NCBI RefSeq assembly: GCF_023898865.1 | Contig: NZ_JAGSOV010000069.1 | Location: 1-64,000, forward strand | DNA: 64,000 nt | Reading direction: 5' to 3' | Origin: Pseudonocardia humida | GTDB lineage: Bacteria; Actinomycetota; Actinomycetes; Mycobacteriales; Pseudonocardiaceae | Notes under the pieces: model-generated | Databases searched by the model: none | Seen by the model: only the letters and a program-made list of their open reading frames with translations | What the model was told of the DNA's origin: nothing | In this document: positions 33,126-41,793 of the stretch, piece by piece | How the letters are laid out: every line of letters begins with the position of its first letter | Position numbering within the stretch: position 1 is the stretch's first letter | Program-made: the position numbers and the translations under genes

Positions 33126-33617
33126 TCAGGGCCGGAGTCGGACGCGGGGCACCTCGTGGCTCTCGGCGAGCGGCGCATCGCAGTGCCGGCACCGCGTGAG
33201 CACCGGCCGCACGGCGTTGGTCTGGATGCTGAACGACCCGCCGTCGTGGTCCCGCGGGCACAGGTAGCCCAGGTGCAGGCGCACCCACGGCGCCCTGGTG
33301 GGCGCCAGTGCCCGGCCGTCGTCCGCGGCGTCCTCGAACGGCGCCCACCAGAAGTCGACGACCGCGTGCAGGGTGGTCCGGCCCGGCTCGGAGGTGTGGT
33401 CGTAGGCGGCGATCCTGGCGGGCGCGTGGTGGGGGCCGTGCGTACCGCCGCCGGAGCAGACCCCGCGCTCCGCGCCGCGCTCGAGCACCGCGGTGCGACC
33501 GGTGCGCTCGCACACGAAGCAGTCCAGGGTGAACTCCACGCGGCTCGCCCAGCGCAGGTTGTGGAAGGGTCCGTCCGGCACCACGAGCACCGCGCTGACC
33601 TCGGCCGATCTCAGCAC
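33126..33617 (-). CDS. Hypothetical protein with cysteine pairs
   Basis: A 163-residue protein I do not recognise. Cysteine pairs in DCFVCERTG near residue 32 and TRCRHCDAPL near residue 143, plus LCPRDHDGG near 118, could bind zinc. The middle is rich in Trp/Phe (VVDFWWAPFEDAADD). The start is a GTG 7 bases after the stop of the molybdoenzyme gene on the same strand, so the two are probably co-transcribed, but no functional connection can be read. Confidence 0.65.
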   Translation of the reverse strand: MLRSAEVSAVLVVPDGPFHNLRWASRVEFTLDCFVCERTGRTAVLERGAERGVCSGGGTHGPHHAPARIAAYDHTSEPGRTTLHAVVDFWWAPFEDAADDGRALAPTRAPWVRLHLGYLCPRDHDGGSFSIQTNAVRPVLTRCRHCDAPLAESHEVPRVRLRP

Positions 33618-33624
33618 GACCGGC

Positions 33625-35220
33625 TCACGTGGCCGAGATGCTCACGGTGGGGTAGCCGGTGGCGCCGTCGGGGACGACGTCGCGCACGTCGGCGGTCTGC
33701 GGCGTGCCGTTCGCGTCGAACGCCCTGGCCTGCAGGGTGTGCTCGCCCGGCGGCACGTCGATCTCGGCGCGCCACATCCGCCAGGTGTCGCCGCCGACCT
33801 CGGTGGCCATGTCGGCCGGCTGCCACGGGCCGCGGTCGAGGCGCACCTCGACGGCGGAGATCCCGATGGGTTGCGACCAGGCCGTGCCGGCCACGGTGAC
33901 CCGCCCCGCGCCCACGGAGGTCCGGGGCACGTCGATCCGGGAGCCGGTCTTGATCGGGCCCTTCTCCGACCAGCCGCGCTGCAGCCAGTAGGCCTGCCGC
34001 TCGGCGAACGTGGTGACCTCGATGTCGGTCACCCACTTCGTCGCCGAGACGTAGCCGTACAGGCCGGGCACGACCATCCGCACCGGGAACCCGTGCTCGG
34101 GGGGCAGCGCCTCGCCGTTCATGCCGATGGCCAGCAGGGCGCCCCGGTCGGGCTCCAGCAGCACCCCGGTGGGGGTGCCCGCGGTCCAGCCGTCGCTGCT
34201 GGTGCTGAGCACCTGGTCGGCGGCGGGCGAGACACCCGCCTCCAGCAGCACCTCGCGCAGGTCGACGCCGATGAAGTTGGTGGTGGACACGTACGGCCCG
34301 CCGACCGGGTTGGACACGCACAGCAGCGTGATCGTCCGCTCGACCAGCGGGCGGGCCAGCAGGTCGGCGAAGGACAGGGTGAGCTCCCGGTCGACCATGC
34401 CGTGGATGCGCAGCGACCAGTCCGACGCGGTCAGCGACGGCACGCGCAGCGCGGCGTCGATGCGGTAGAAGTCGGCGTTCGAGGTCACGAACGGGGTGGC
34501 GCCGGGGACGCCGGACTCGGCGGTGGCCGGGATGGCGGGCGCGCGCTGGTAGCCCGCGCGGGCCAGCGCGGCGGTGACCTCGTCGCGGGAGCCCGTGACG
34601 TCGCGGCCGATCCAGGCGCCCAGCCCGGTCGCGGCGACCGCGCCCGCGCCGACGGCGGTGGAGGTGCCGATGAGCACGCGGCGCCGGGAGATCCGGGCGG
34701 CGTCGGTCGGGGCCTGGTCGACGCGCAGCCGCAGCTCGTGCAACCGGCGGAACGAGGTGATCCCGACGACGAGCGAGGCGGCCGGGGCGGTGAGGTCGAG
34801 CGGGCCGAAGGTGGGCGAGCTCAGCACGGCGCCCATGGCCAGCGTGCCCATCGCGGTGACGACGGCCAGCCCCGGGCCGGGGCGCCTGCGCGAGGCCAGC
34901 CCGCCCGCCGCGGCCAGCGCGGCGACGACCACCGCGATGCCGGCCAGCAGGACGGGCTTGTCGGCGGTGCCGAACGCGCCCTTGGCCAACTCGACCAGCC
35001 ACTGCGGCGACACCCGCACCGCGGCGTCGCCGACCGCGAGGAACGGGCCGGACGCCGGCGAGAGCAGGCCGGCCACGAGCTGGCCCGCCCCGACCGCGGC
35101 GGCCACCGCGACCAGGCCCATCAGCGCGGCGAACGGGCGGCCGAGGACGGGGTCCGCCGTGGCGCCCGCCTCCGGCTCGGCAGTGGTGGTCACCCGTCCA
35201 GTGTCCTGCCGCGACGGCAC
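33625..35220 (-). CDS. Membrane-anchored molybdopterin-dependent oxidoreductase (sulfite-oxidase family)
   Basis: A 531-residue protein with an N-terminal membrane part and a periplasmic-side enzyme part. Four to five hydrophobic helices occupy residues ~25-200. The oxidoreductase_molyb domain (~250-410) contains WSLRIHGMVDRELTLSFADLL and TLLCVSNPVGGPYV; the cysteine there is the molybdenum ligand of the sulfite-oxidase fold. The dimerisation-type domain (~420-525) follows with GTAWSQPIGISAVEVRLDRGPW. It is similar to actinobacterial membrane-bound YedY/SorA-like proteins. No haem or maturation gene is adjacent. The substrate could be sulfite or oxidised methionine. Confidence 0.87.
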   Translation of the reverse strand: MPSRQDTGRVTTTAEPEAGATADPVLGRPFAALMGLVAVAAAVGAGQLVAGLLSPASGPFLAVGDAAVRVSPQWLVELAKGAFGTADKPVLLAGIAVVVAALAAAGGLASRRRPGPGLAVVTAMGTLAMGAVLSSPTFGPLDLTAPAASLVVGITSFRRLHELRLRVDQAPTDAARISRRRVLIGTSTAVGAGAVAATGLGAWIGRDVTGSRDEVTAALARAGYQRAPAIPATAESGVPGATPFVTSNADFYRIDAALRVPSLTASDWSLRIHGMVDRELTLSFADLLARPLVERTITLLCVSNPVGGPYVSTTNFIGVDLREVLLEAGVSPAADQVLSTSSDGWTAGTPTGVLLEPDRGALLAIGMNGEALPPEHGFPVRMVVPGLYGYVSATKWVTDIEVTTFAERQAYWLQRGWSEKGPIKTGSRIDVPRTSVGAGRVTVAGTAWSQPIGISAVEVRLDRGPWQPADMATEVGGDTWRMWRAEIDVPPGEHTLQARAFDANGTPQTADVRDVVPDGATGYPTVSISAT

Positions 35221-35256
35221 CCGTGCGCGTCCGTTGTCTTACGGATCTCGTTCACC

Positions 35257-35312
35257 CGACATGAACCTGGTGGGGCTCAGCCCGGCCCGGCGGCCCCATG
35301 AGGTTCATGTCG
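35257..35312. repeat. Inverted repeat, 19-base arms, between two minus-strand genes
   Basis: Arms 35257-35275 (CGACATGAACCTGGTGGGG) and 35294-35312 pair at 17 of 19 positions, with an 18-base GC-rich loop. It starts 10 bases after the stop of the flavoprotein gene and could terminate its transcription. The unusually conserved ATGAACC core suggests a repeated intergenic element. Confidence 0.5.
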
Positions 35313-35322
35313 CGGTGGGGCG

Positions 35323-36591
35323 TCAGCTGAACGGGGGGCGGGAGTCGCGGCGCAGGGACAGCCGCCCCGCGGCCCGCCAGGCGCGCGCGGTGACGTCGCG
35401 GTCCTCCTCGGTGACCAGGTTGCCCATCACCCGCAGGGCGACCGTCATCAGCGCCCGCGACCGCATGCCGATCGGGCCCAGCTTGGGCAGCAGGCCGGGC
35501 ACGGTGATCAGCCCGGCCAGCCTGCGGGCGATGGAGAACGCCTCGCCGTAGTGCCCGCGCAGCTCGGCGGGCCAGGCCGCGGCCAGGTCGGTGCGCGCGA
35601 CCAGCAGTTCGGCCACCAGCCTGCCGGTCTCCAGGCCGTAATCGATGCCCTCGCCGTTGAGCGGGTTGACGCAGCCCGCGGCGTCGCCGACCAGGGCCCA
35701 GTTCGGCCCGGCCACGCCGGAGACGGCGCCGCCCATCGGCAGCAGCGCGGAGGACGGGGCGCGCACCGGCCCGTCGAGCTGCCAGTCGTCGCGGCGGGCG
35801 GCGGCGTACTGCGTGATCAGCGACTGCAGCCGGACGCCGGCCGGCCGCTTCGCGGTGGCCAGCGTGCCGACCCCGATGTTGACCTCGCCGTCGGCCAGCG
35901 GGAACACCCAGCCGTAGCCGGCCAGCACCTCGTCCCGCTCGCCGCGCAGCTCCAGGTGCGAGGAGATCCACGGGTCGTCCGAGCGGCCGGAGCGGACGTA
36001 GCCGCGGGCGGCCACCCCGAACGCGGTGTCCTTGTGCCAGTCGCGGCCCAGCACCCGGCCGAGCGTGGATCGGGCCCCGTCGGCGACGACCAGCCGCGCG
36101 CAGGACACGACGTGCTCCTCGCCGCCGCGGTCGAACACCACGGCGCTCACCCGGCCGCCCTCGCGGCGCACGTCGACGGCCTTGGCGCCCTCCAGCGGCA
36201 CCGCGCCCTCCTTGAGGGCCACGTCGCGGATGCGCGCGTCGAGCTCCGTGCGGGGGACCGCGCCGCCGTGGTCGGGCAGGGAGCCACCGGGCCAGGGCAG
36301 CTCCAGCAGCTGGCCGAAGCCGGCCGCGCGCAGCCCCCGGTTGGTGCCCCGCGCCCGCACCCAGTCGCCGAGCCCCAGGCGCTCCAGCTCGGCGATGGCG
36401 CGCGGCGTCAGCCCGTCGCCGCAGGCCTTGTCGCGGGGGAAGACGGCGGCGTCGGCCAGCACCACGTCGAGCCCGTGCCGGGCCGCCCACGCCGCGGCCG
36501 ACGACCCGGCCGGTCCGGCGCCGACGACGAGGACGTCGGTCGCCGTGGGGAGGGCGGGGGAGTCGACGGGGAGAGCGGGACCGTCCGGCAT
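35323..36591 (-). CDS. Geranylgeranyl reductase family FAD-dependent oxidoreductase
   Basis: A 422-residue flavoprotein of the geranylgeranyl reductase family. The FAD-binding dinucleotide fold is LVVGAGPAGSSAAAWAA; the family pattern DKACGDGLTPRA and the second FAD motif WALVGDAAGCVNPLNGEGIDYGLETG are present. Mycobacterial MenJ, which reduces one double bond of the menaquinone side chain, is the closest well-known type, so isoprenoid or menaquinone reduction is likely. A C-terminal segment (VALRVMGNLVTEEDRDVTARAWR) matches family length. No menaquinone gene is adjacent in this window. Confidence 0.88.
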   Translation of the reverse strand: MPDGPALPVDSPALPTATDVLVVGAGPAGSSAAAWAARHGLDVVLADAAVFPRDKACGDGLTPRAIAELERLGLGDWVRARGTNRGLRAAGFGQLLELPWPGGSLPDHGGAVPRTELDARIRDVALKEGAVPLEGAKAVDVRREGGRVSAVVFDRGGEEHVVSCARLVVADGARSTLGRVLGRDWHKDTAFGVAARGYVRSGRSDDPWISSHLELRGERDEVLAGYGWVFPLADGEVNIGVGTLATAKRPAGVRLQSLITQYAAARRDDWQLDGPVRAPSSALLPMGGAVSGVAGPNWALVGDAAGCVNPLNGEGIDYGLETGRLVAELLVARTDLAAAWPAELRGHYGEAFSIARRLAGLITVPGLLPKLGPIGMRSRALMTVALRVMGNLVTEEDRDVTARAWRAAGRLSLRRDSRPPFS

Positions 36592-36717
36592 GTCCCCGAG
36601 TATCCGGCACCCCCGGGTCGGGGGCTCGTGATGGAGACCAGCGCTACGCCCCGCGCTGCCCGCCGAACTCGCGTCCGGCCGTCCCCCGACGGCTCCGCGG
36701 AGCGTCCGAGCGGGTCA

Positions 36718-37863
36718 TCAGGGGGCCCCGGCCAGCGAGCGGGCGATGACCAGGCGCTGGATCTGGTTGGTGCCCTCGAAGATCTGCATCACCTTGGCCT
36801 CGCGCATGAACCGCTCCACCGGGAACTCGCGGCTGTAGCCGTAGCCGCCGAGCACCTGCACGGCGTCGGTGGTGACCTTCATGGCGGAGTCGGTGGCGAT
36901 CAGCTTGGCCACCGAGGCCTGCCGGCCGTAGTCGAGCCCGGCGTCGCGGCGGCGGGCGGCGTCGAGGTAGGTCGCGCGCGCCGAGTCGACGGCGGCGGCC
37001 ATGTCGGCGAGCAGGAAGCCCAGCCCCTGGTGGTCGATGATCCGGCGGCCGAAGGCGGTGCGCTCGCGGGCGTAGGCGACCGCGACGTCCAGCGCCGACT
37101 GGGCCAGCCCGGTGGCCACGGCGGCGATGCCCAGCCGGCCCGAGTCCAGCGCGGAGAACGCGATCTGCAGGCCCTGGCCCTCCTCGCCGAGGAGCCGGTC
37201 GGCATCGAGCACGGCGCCGTCCCAGTTGGCGGTGGCCGTCGGGATCGCGTGCAGGCCCATCTTGTCCTCGGGGCGCCCGAAGCTCAGCCCGTCGACCCGC
37301 CCGGGGGCCAGGAAGCAGGACACGCCGCGGGCGCCGTCGCCGGTGCGGGCGAACAGCGCATAGAAGTCGGCGCGGCCGCCGTGGGTGATCCAGGCCTTGG
37401 TGCCGGTGATCCGGTAGCCGGTCGCGGTCTTCTCCGCCTTGCAGGTCAGGGCGGAGGCATCGGAGCCGGCGTGCGGCTCGGACAGGCTGTAGCCGCCGAC
37501 CTGCTCACCGGCCAGCATCGCCGGCAGCCAGCGCTCGCGCTGGGCCGGCGTGCCGAAGCGCGACAGCGGCTGGCAGGCCAGGCCGTGCACGCTCACCGCG
37601 ACGGCCACCGCCGCCCAGCGGGCCGCGAGCTCCTCGAGGACCTGCAGGTAGACCTCGTAGGGCTGGCCCCCGCCGCCGTCCTCCTCCGGGTAGGGCAGCC
37701 CCAGCAGCCCGGCCCGGCCGAGCACGGTGAACAGCCCCTCGGGGTAGGTCTCGGCGCGTTCGTGCTCGTCGACGCGGGGGGCGAGCTCCTTGTCGGCGAG
37801 TTCGCGGGTCAGCGCGAGCAGGTCCGCCGCCTCCTGGGTGGGCAGCAACCGGTCGACGGCCAT
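36718..37863 (-). CDS. Acyl-CoA dehydrogenase
   Basis: A 381-residue FAD enzyme that introduces the alpha-beta double bond into acyl-CoA. Conserved stretches are YSLSEPHAGSDASAL, WITHGGRADFYALFAR and VQVLGGYGYSREFPVERFMREAKVMQIFEGTNQIQR, where the Glu of IFEGTNQ is the usual catalytic base. The ATG at 37863 is chosen because the preceding residues in the frame are antisense to the divergent TetR gene. The 55-base gap to TetR carries a 9-bp inverted repeat, so this gene is probably repressed by that regulator and induced by an acyl-CoA. Confidence 0.93.
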   Translation of the reverse strand: MAVDRLLPTQEAADLLALTRELADKELAPRVDEHERAETYPEGLFTVLGRAGLLGLPYPEEDGGGGQPYEVYLQVLEELAARWAAVAVAVSVHGLACQPLSRFGTPAQRERWLPAMLAGEQVGGYSLSEPHAGSDASALTCKAEKTATGYRITGTKAWITHGGRADFYALFARTGDGARGVSCFLAPGRVDGLSFGRPEDKMGLHAIPTATANWDGAVLDADRLLGEEGQGLQIAFSALDSGRLGIAAVATGLAQSALDVAVAYARERTAFGRRIIDHQGLGFLLADMAAAVDSARATYLDAARRRDAGLDYGRQASVAKLIATDSAMKVTTDAVQVLGGYGYSREFPVERFMREAKVMQIFEGTNQIQRLVIARSLAGAP

Positions 37864-37875
37864 GGCGCTCCTATG

Positions 37876-37903
37876 CGGTACTGACGTTTCGCCTTCAGTA
37901 CCG
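37876..37903. promoter_or_regulatory. TetR operator between acyl-CoA dehydrogenase and tetR
   Basis: CGGTACTGA (37876-37884) and TCAGTACCG (37895-37903) are perfect 9-bp inverted arms with a 10-base gap. The site lies in the 55-base divergent promoter, and GATAGGCT just after it can serve as the tetR -10 element. Binding is inferred from position and symmetry. Confidence 0.7.
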
Positions 37904-37918
37904 GATAGGCTAGCCGAC

Positions 37919-38533
37919 GTGCCGGCTCGTGCCACCCCCCGACGCGAGCAACTGTTCGACGCGCTCGTGGCCCTCCTGCTCGCCGACGGTTTCGCGCACC
38001 TGACGCTGGACGACATCGCCGCCCGGCTGCGCTGCTCCAAACGAACGCTGTACGCGCTGGCCGGCAGCAAGGAGCAGCTCGTGCGGGCGGCCGTGGTGCA
38101 CTTCTTCCGGGGGGCCACCGAACGGGTGGAGCGGGCGGTGAGATCGGCCGAACGCGCTGCCGACCGGGTGGGGGCCTACCTGCGCGCGGTTGCCGTCGAA
38201 CTGGCCCCCGCGTCCGCGACGTTCTTCGACGACGTGGCCGCGTTCCCCCCGGCCGCGGAGGTCTACCGGCGCAACACGCGCATCGCCGCGCGCCGGGTGC
38301 GGGAGCTGGTGGACGAGGGCGTCGAGACCGGTGAGTTCCGCGACGTGCACGCGGAGTTCGTCGCCGACGTGGTCACCGCGGTGATGGTCCGGATCCAGCA
38401 GCGCCGGCTCGCCGAGGCCACCGGTCTCACCGACGGTGAGGCCTACGCGAACCTGGCCGAACTGCTGCTGCACGGGCTCGCGGCTCCCGGTCCGGCGGCC
38501 GTTCACGGGGCAAGCCCGCACCGTGAGTGCTGA
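37919..38533 (+). CDS. TetR/AcrR-family transcriptional regulator
   Basis: A 204-residue TetR-type repressor. The DNA-binding domain (residues ~6-55) reads QLFDALVALLLADGFAHLTLDDIAARLRCSKRTLYALAGSKEQLV. The C-terminal helical domain (~70-190) forms the ligand pocket and dimer face. The GTG at 37919 follows GATAGGCT at a distance fitting a leaderless transcript, as no ribosome-binding site is present. It is divergent from the acyl-CoA dehydrogenase gene and likely controls both through the shared palindrome, with a fatty acyl-CoA as effector. Confidence 0.88.
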   Translation: MPARATPRREQLFDALVALLLADGFAHLTLDDIAARLRCSKRTLYALAGSKEQLVRAAVVHFFRGATERVERAVRSAERAADRVGAYLRAVAVELAPASATFFDDVAAFPPAAEVYRRNTRIAARRVRELVDEGVETGEFRDVHAEFVADVVTAVMVRIQQRRLAEATGLTDGEAYANLAELLLHGLAAPGPAAVHGASPHREC

Positions 38534-38831
38534 TTAACCAAGCGTGATCCGGGGTTCCCCGGAGGCCAACCCGAAGGGCGGACGGATCGCTTAACCGGTT
38601 ACGGTGTGTCGCGCGCCGGACAGGGTGCCCCCTGCCGTGTCGCGCGCCGGCGGCCGTCGCGCGGACACCCCTCCACCCCGGCGGCCGCCGGCCCACCACC
38701 TCCCGTTCGGCGCCGGTCGGTGCCCGGTTCGCGCCTCAGCGCGCTGCCACCCGATCGGACCAATTGCACTCCGTCGGCCCAAGGCAGCGGGATCTTCCGG
38801 GCAACCTACGCGAGCACCGCGCGGTGAGCCT
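38534..38831. other. Intergenic region with a 14-bp direct repeat
   Basis: No gene is seen between the convergent tetR and ilvA genes. GTGTCGCGCGCCGG occurs at 38606-38619 and again at 38637-38650, with CAGGG/CCCTG between them. A perfect 10-bp palindrome, TAACCGGTTA, lies at 38592-38601. The region starts with a lower-GC segment after the tetR stop. Termination from both sides is its likely role. Confidence 0.4.
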
Positions 38832-40121
38832 TCAGACCAGGAACCGGTAGGCCGTGCTGCCGGGTGCGACCAACTGGATGCGCAGCGGACTCGCCTGCAT
38901 CCGGCCCCACAGCGGCTCGTACGCCTCGCGGTTCGCGATCTCGATGCCGACCAGCGCGGCCCCGGTCTCGCGGTTGTCGCGCTTGACGTACTCGAACAGC
39001 ACGATGTCGTCGTCCGGGCCGAGGACCTCGTCCAGGAACCGGCGCAGGGCCCCCGGCTCCTGCGGGAACTCCACCAGGAAGTAGTGCTTGAGCCCGCGGT
39101 GCACCAGCGAGCGCTCCACGACCTCGGCGTAGCGGCTGACGTCGTTGTTGCCGCCCGAGAGCAGGCACACGACGGTCTGGCCCGGCTCGACCCGCACCGC
39201 CTCGCCCAGCGCGGCCGCGGCCAGCGCCCCCGCGGGCTCGGCGATGATCCCGTCGACCTGGTAGAGGTCCAGCATCTCCGTGCAGACCCGGCCCTCGGGC
39301 ACGCCGACCAGCTCCGCGCCGCTCGCCCGCACCAGCGGCAGGCCCGTCGCGCCCACCCGGCGCACCGCGGCGCCGTCGACGAAGGTGTCCAGCTCGGGCA
39401 GCTCGACCGGCTCCCCGGCGGCCAGCGCCGCCGCCATGCTCGCCGCGCCCGCCGGCTCCACGCCGACGATCCGCACGCCGGGGTGCTGCGCGGCCAGCCA
39501 GCCGCCCACCCCCGCGGCCAGCCCGCCGCCGCCCACCGGCAGCACCACCACGTCCGGCGGCCCGCCCAGCTGGGCCACCAGCTCGACCCCCACCGTGCCC
39601 TGCCCGGCGATCGTGCGGACGTCGTCGAAGGCGGGCACGACGGTGGCCCCGGTGCGCCGCGCGAACTCGGCCGCGGCGCTCGCCGCCTCGTCGTAGGTGT
39701 CGCCGCCCACCACCAGCTCGACGGCGTCGCCGCCGAGCGCCCGGATCCGCTCGCGCTTCTGGCGCGGCGTCGTGCTCGGCACGTGCACCCGCCCCCGGAT
39801 GCCCAGCGTGCGGCACGCGTGCGCCACCCCCTGGCCGTGGTTGCCCGCGCTCGCGCACACCGCCCCGGCCGCGCGTTCGGCCTCGTCGAGCTGGGCGAGC
39901 AGGTTGTACGCGCCGCGCAGCTTGTAGGACCGCCCGACCTGCAGGTCCTCCCGCTTGAGCCAGACCTCCGCGCCGGTCGCCGCGGACAGCCGCTCGTTGC
40001 GCTGCAGCGGCGTGGTGAGGGCGACCCCGGCCAGGCGGGCGGCCGCCGCGCGCACGTCGGCGGCGATGTCGCCCAGGAGGTCGGGGACGAGGTCGGGGGG
40101 GAGGGACACTGCGGGGGTCAC
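38832..40121 (-). CDS. ilvA: Threonine ammonia-lyase (threonine dehydratase)
   Basis: A 429-residue PLP enzyme that deaminates threonine to 2-oxobutanoate, the first committed step to isoleucine. The PLP lysine is in VGRSYKLRGAYN, the phosphate loop is PVGGGGLAAGVGGW, and the C-terminal PLP contact is LLSGGNNDVSRY. A short ACT-like regulatory domain (residues ~345-425: HYFLVEFPQEPGALRRFLDEVLGPDDDIVLFEYVKR) is typical of actinobacterial biosynthetic IlvA, which isoleucine inhibits. The GTG at 40121 has GGAGAA 8 bases upstream. Confidence 0.94.
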   Translation of the reverse strand: MTPAVSLPPDLVPDLLGDIAADVRAAAARLAGVALTTPLQRNERLSAATGAEVWLKREDLQVGRSYKLRGAYNLLAQLDEAERAAGAVCASAGNHGQGVAHACRTLGIRGRVHVPSTTPRQKRERIRALGGDAVELVVGGDTYDEAASAAAEFARRTGATVVPAFDDVRTIAGQGTVGVELVAQLGGPPDVVVLPVGGGGLAAGVGGWLAAQHPGVRIVGVEPAGAASMAAALAAGEPVELPELDTFVDGAAVRRVGATGLPLVRASGAELVGVPEGRVCTEMLDLYQVDGIIAEPAGALAAAALGEAVRVEPGQTVVCLLSGGNNDVSRYAEVVERSLVHRGLKHYFLVEFPQEPGALRRFLDEVLGPDDDIVLFEYVKRDNRETGAALVGIEIANREAYEPLWGRMQASPLRIQLVAPGSTAYRFLV

Positions 40122-40195
40122 CGAGCGATTCTCCAGGACCGCCCACCACCACCGTCCCCCGGCATGACCGGCGGCGTCGGGCGACGCGATCGGCG

Positions 40196-41206
40196 TCAGG
40201 GGGCGGGACGGGAGGTGCGGGGGCGCAGGGGGAAGCCGGCGGCGCGGTAGGCGGCGTCGATCAGCTCGGCGCTGGCCACGGCGTCGTCGGCGCCGGTGGC
40301 GACCTCCCCACCGGCGCGGACGGCGGCGGCGAAGGCCTCCAGCTGGTAGGCGTAGGACGAGCGCCGCCCCAGCTCCTCGACGCGCTGCTGCCCGTCGACC
40401 GTGAGCAGCACGCGGTCGTCCAGGTGGGGGAGCACGAAGCTGGGCGCGACGACCTCGCCGCGGCTGCCGACGACCCGGCAGGAGAAGTCGCGCTCGGTGG
40501 CCGTCATGGAGGTGCGGACGAGCCCGGGCAGCCCGGACGGGAAGGCCAGCTCGATCTCCATCGACTCGTCGACGCCGGGGGCGCCCGCGCGCTCGCGGCC
40601 GCGGGCCGCGGTGACGGTGGGCTCGCCGCCGGCGAAGCGGCCCAGCACGCGGTGGAGGTGCAGGCCGTAGCAGCCGACGTCCATGACGGTGCCGCCGGCC
40701 AGCTCCAGCGACCACCGCGGATCGCCGTCGGCCGGGGAGGGCATCTCCATGTGCACCTCGACGCCGCGCAGCTCGCCGATCTCGCCGGAGGCGACGGCGT
40801 CGAGGAGCCGGCGGGTGACCGGGTGGTACAGGTAGTGGAAGCCCTCCATGAGCAGCACGCCCGCCTTGAGGGCGGCGTCGCGCACCTCGCGGGCCTCGGC
40901 GGCGTCGCTGGCCGAGGGCTTCTCGGTGAGCACGTGCTTGCCCGCTTCGACGGCGATCCGGTTCCACGGCCCGTGCAGGCTGTTGGCCAGCGGGTTGTAG
41001 ACCGCCTCGACCTCCGGGTCGGCGATCACCTCGGCGTAGGAGCCGAGCACCCGCTCGACGCCGTGCTCGCCGGCGAAGGCCAGGGCGCGGTCGCGGTCGC
41101 GGGCCGCGACGGCGACGAGCCGGGCGCCGGTCAGCCGCGCGGGCGCGGCGATGGCGGCGCCGGCGATGCGCGCCGCGCCCAGGACCCCGATCCGAAGTGG
41201 CTCCAC
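40196..41206 (-). CDS. Gfo/Idh/MocA-family NAD(P)-dependent oxidoreductase
   Basis: A 336-residue dehydrogenase. The N-terminal Rossmann fold starts RIGVLGAARIAGAAI. The family signature AGKHVLTEKPSASDAAEA contains the catalytic-region lysine of EKP. The C-terminal substrate domain includes GGTVMDVGCYGLHLHRVL with its conserved histidine. Members oxidise or reduce sugars, inositols or dihydrodiols; the VxxxMEGFHYLYHP sequence resembles dihydrodiol dehydrogenase-like members. The GTG at 41206 is chosen because the Rossmann motif begins three residues later. The UBP-type zinc finger gene lies 32 bases upstream on the same strand. Confidence 0.88.
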   Translation of the reverse strand: MEPLRIGVLGAARIAGAAIAAPARLTGARLVAVAARDRDRALAFAGEHGVERVLGSYAEVIADPEVEAVYNPLANSLHGPWNRIAVEAGKHVLTEKPSASDAAEAREVRDAALKAGVLLMEGFHYLYHPVTRRLLDAVASGEIGELRGVEVHMEMPSPADGDPRWSLELAGGTVMDVGCYGLHLHRVLGRFAGGEPTVTAARGRERAGAPGVDESMEIELAFPSGLPGLVRTSMTATERDFSCRVVGSRGEVVAPSFVLPHLDDRVLLTVDGQQRVEELGRRSSYAYQLEAFAAAVRAGGEVATGADDAVASAELIDAAYRAAGFPLRPRTSRPAP

Positions 41207-41238
41207 CCCGCCATCCTGCCCCGCCCCCTCGGGAGCGC

Positions 41239-41586
41239 TCAGTGCAGGTGGTTGCGCCAGTCGGCGGGGACGCGCTCGGCCGGGCCGGGGACGGTCTGCT
41301 CCAGCGGGCGGTGCTGCGGGCCGGCCAGGTCGGGGCCGGAGTAGGTCTCGCCGGTGCGGTAGTCCCAGAACCACACCTCGTCCGGCTCGAAGCTGGTGAC
41401 CAGCGGGTGGCCGGTGGCGTGGAAGTGGGCGGTGGCGTGCTGCGCGGGGGAGGTGTCGCAGCAACCGACGTGGCCGCAGAGCGCGCAGCGGCGCAGGTGG
41501 ACCCACCAGCCGCCGCTCTGCTCGCACTCCAGGCACCCGGTGCCGCTCGGAGGGGCGGTGGGGTCGATCTCGTTGGGTGCCGTCAT
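41239..41586 (-). CDS. UBP-type zinc finger protein
   Basis: A 115-residue protein with a zf-UBP domain (residues ~15-80). Zinc ligands are in GCLECEQSGG, RRCALCGHVGCCD and the histidines of QHATAHFHATGHPL. The SPAQHATAHFHATGHP segment is the characteristic family part, and FWDYRTGETY follows. In eukaryotes the fold binds ubiquitin tails; in actinobacteria these small stand-alone versions have no established role. Expression is probably linked to the oxidoreductase downstream. The ATG at 41586 is used instead of one 12 residues upstream. It is divergent from the MBL-fold gene. Confidence 0.87.
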   Translation of the reverse strand: MTAPNEIDPTAPPSGTGCLECEQSGGWWVHLRRCALCGHVGCCDTSPAQHATAHFHATGHPLVTSFEPDEVWFWDYRTGETYSGPDLAGPQHRPLEQTVPGPAERVPADWRNHLH

Positions 41587-41793
41587 CGCGTGTCCCCGTT
41601 CTGCGCGCAGGTGCCACCCCATTGTGGTCCGGGCGATCGCGGCGGGCCGAGCGGGTGGCGGTGGTCCGGTCGACGACCACGCGGAGCGAGCGGGCGCCCG
41701 CGGTGGGGTACTCGCCGAACGCCCGATCGGCGCCTAGGGTCGGGGCGAGCCGGACGTCGCACAACCGGACACGTCGTACAGCGAGGAGTGGCG

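Noticed and set aside
38606..38650. Direct repeats that could start a CRISPR-like array
   Set aside because: Only two 14-bp copies with a 17-base spacer and no cas genes; better seen as a simple intergenic repeat.
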